This document shows positions 11,428 through 11,681 of a DNA stretch of 11,681 nt, piece by piece. Numbering within the stretch: the first letter of the stretch is position 1; each line of letters starts with the position of its first letter. Source of the DNA: CAYQAJ01 sp964415245 (GTDB taxonomy: Bacteria > Planctomycetota > Planctomycetia > Pirellulales > Pirellulaceae); the NCBI GenBank assembly GCA_964415245.1, contig CAYQAJ010000163.1, positions 1 to 11,681 on the forward strand, given 5' to 3'. The translations under genes and the position numbers were made by a program. Under the pieces are notes generated by a model. The model saw only the letters and a program-made list of their open reading frames with translations. It made no database searches and had not been told where the DNA came from.

Positions 11428-11623
11428 ATCGTCAGGAGAAAGTCGCGATGGCGCGAAAAAGCGAAAACACAAAAGGGATCGCTAGTGTTCAGTTTTCAGT
11501 TTCGGACAGCGGATAACTGAAACGCTCGAGGAAGAGCACGTGACTGCCCGAAGCTGAGAGCCGATAGCTGAGAGCCGACAGCTTCCAAGCAACTGACTAC
11601 TGACAACGGACAATCTTACCACT
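11428..11623. other. CTGA-rich low-complexity spacer
   Basis: No coding sequence is seen. The stretch is built largely from short CTGA/TCAG words. It contains a perfect 8-bp stem (TTTCAGTT at 11494-11501 with AACTGAAA at 11515-11522, 13-nt loop) and a tandem duplication at 11552-11579. It separates the DUF1501-like gene from the sulfite-oxidase-like gene and should hold the promoter of the latter, but no clear box stands out. Confidence 0.6.
11552..11579. repeat. Tandem 14-bp duplication
   Basis: AGCTGAGAGCCGAT is followed directly by AGCTGAGAGCCGAC, differing only in the last base, and then by a further AGC. It probably arose by slippage in the CTGA-rich spacer. Confidence 0.75.
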
Positions 11624-11681
11624 TCACGCGAGGATGTCCTCGATCACGTTCCCGTACACGTCGGTCAGCCGTTCCTTGCGG
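11624..11681 (-). CDS. C-terminal end of a probable DUF1501 protein (partial)
   Basis: The leftward frame entering from the right edge encodes 18 residues, RKERLTDVYGNVIEDILA, before a TGA at 11626-11624. This resembles the usual end of planctomycete DUF1501 proteins (sulfatase-like, usually Tat-exported), which finish with a G-R-x-x-RLTDVxGxVxxxxLA pattern. The rest of the gene is outside the window, so the assignment depends on this short tail and is moderate. If right, it supports a planctomycete origin. Confidence 0.5.
   Translation of the reverse strand, partial: RKERLTDVYGNVIEDILA

Noticed and set aside
10660..11520. Long open frame on the plus strand antisense to the molybdoenzyme
   Set aside because: Shadow of the sulfite-oxidase-family gene, low complexity and no domain.

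Overview
This is a GC-rich, gene-dense chromosomal window with the character of a planctomycete, probably from the Pirellulales side. That assignment is an inference. It rests on the partial gene at the right edge, whose last 18 residues read like the C-terminus of the planctomycete-typical DUF1501 family. It also rests on genes that often lack Shine-Dalgarno sequences and on several families of short intergenic inverted repeats. There are no RNA genes, no CRISPR array and no intact transposase.

Layout, left to right. A REP-like hairpin (44-93) lies just beyond the 3' end of a leftward SRAP/YedK-type abasic-site DNA protection gene (112-816). Next come three rightward genes: an LpxH-like metallophosphoesterase (1094-2569), cutA (2642-2968) and a small uncharacterised gene (3146-3580). 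A 111-bp near-perfect palindrome built from an AATGACC heptad repeat separates the last two. Convergent to them is a leftward envelope-uptake pair, a TonB-dependent outer-membrane receptor (4595-7105) followed by tonB (3661-4485). tonB appears to have its own TATAAT promoter and carries a solo copy of the same heptad repeat in its leader.

Divergent from the receptor, across a 320-bp intergenic region, is a rightward two-gene unit that is the most unusual part of the window. The first gene (7426-8160) carries the core domain of a flagellar rod/hook protein (FlgF/FlgG type) between two membrane helices, without the terminal helices used for flagellar assembly. The second (8225-8977) carries a GspG-type pseudopilin globular domain behind a two-helix membrane anchor instead of a prepilin N-terminus. 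Both look like appendage-subunit domains re-used on fixed membrane anchors. No flagellar or secretion genes are nearby.

The right part is leftward: a zinc-less quinone oxidoreductase (9032-10024), a Tat-exported sulfite-oxidase-family molybdoenzyme (10231-11427) and the tail of the DUF1501-like gene (11624 to the edge). A third, decayed copy of the heptad repeat lies between the first two, and a CTGA-rich low-complexity spacer between the last two. Most genes here are housekeeping or envelope functions without an obvious shared pathway. The receptor and TonB should work together across the periplasm, and the two appendage-domain proteins may form one unit.
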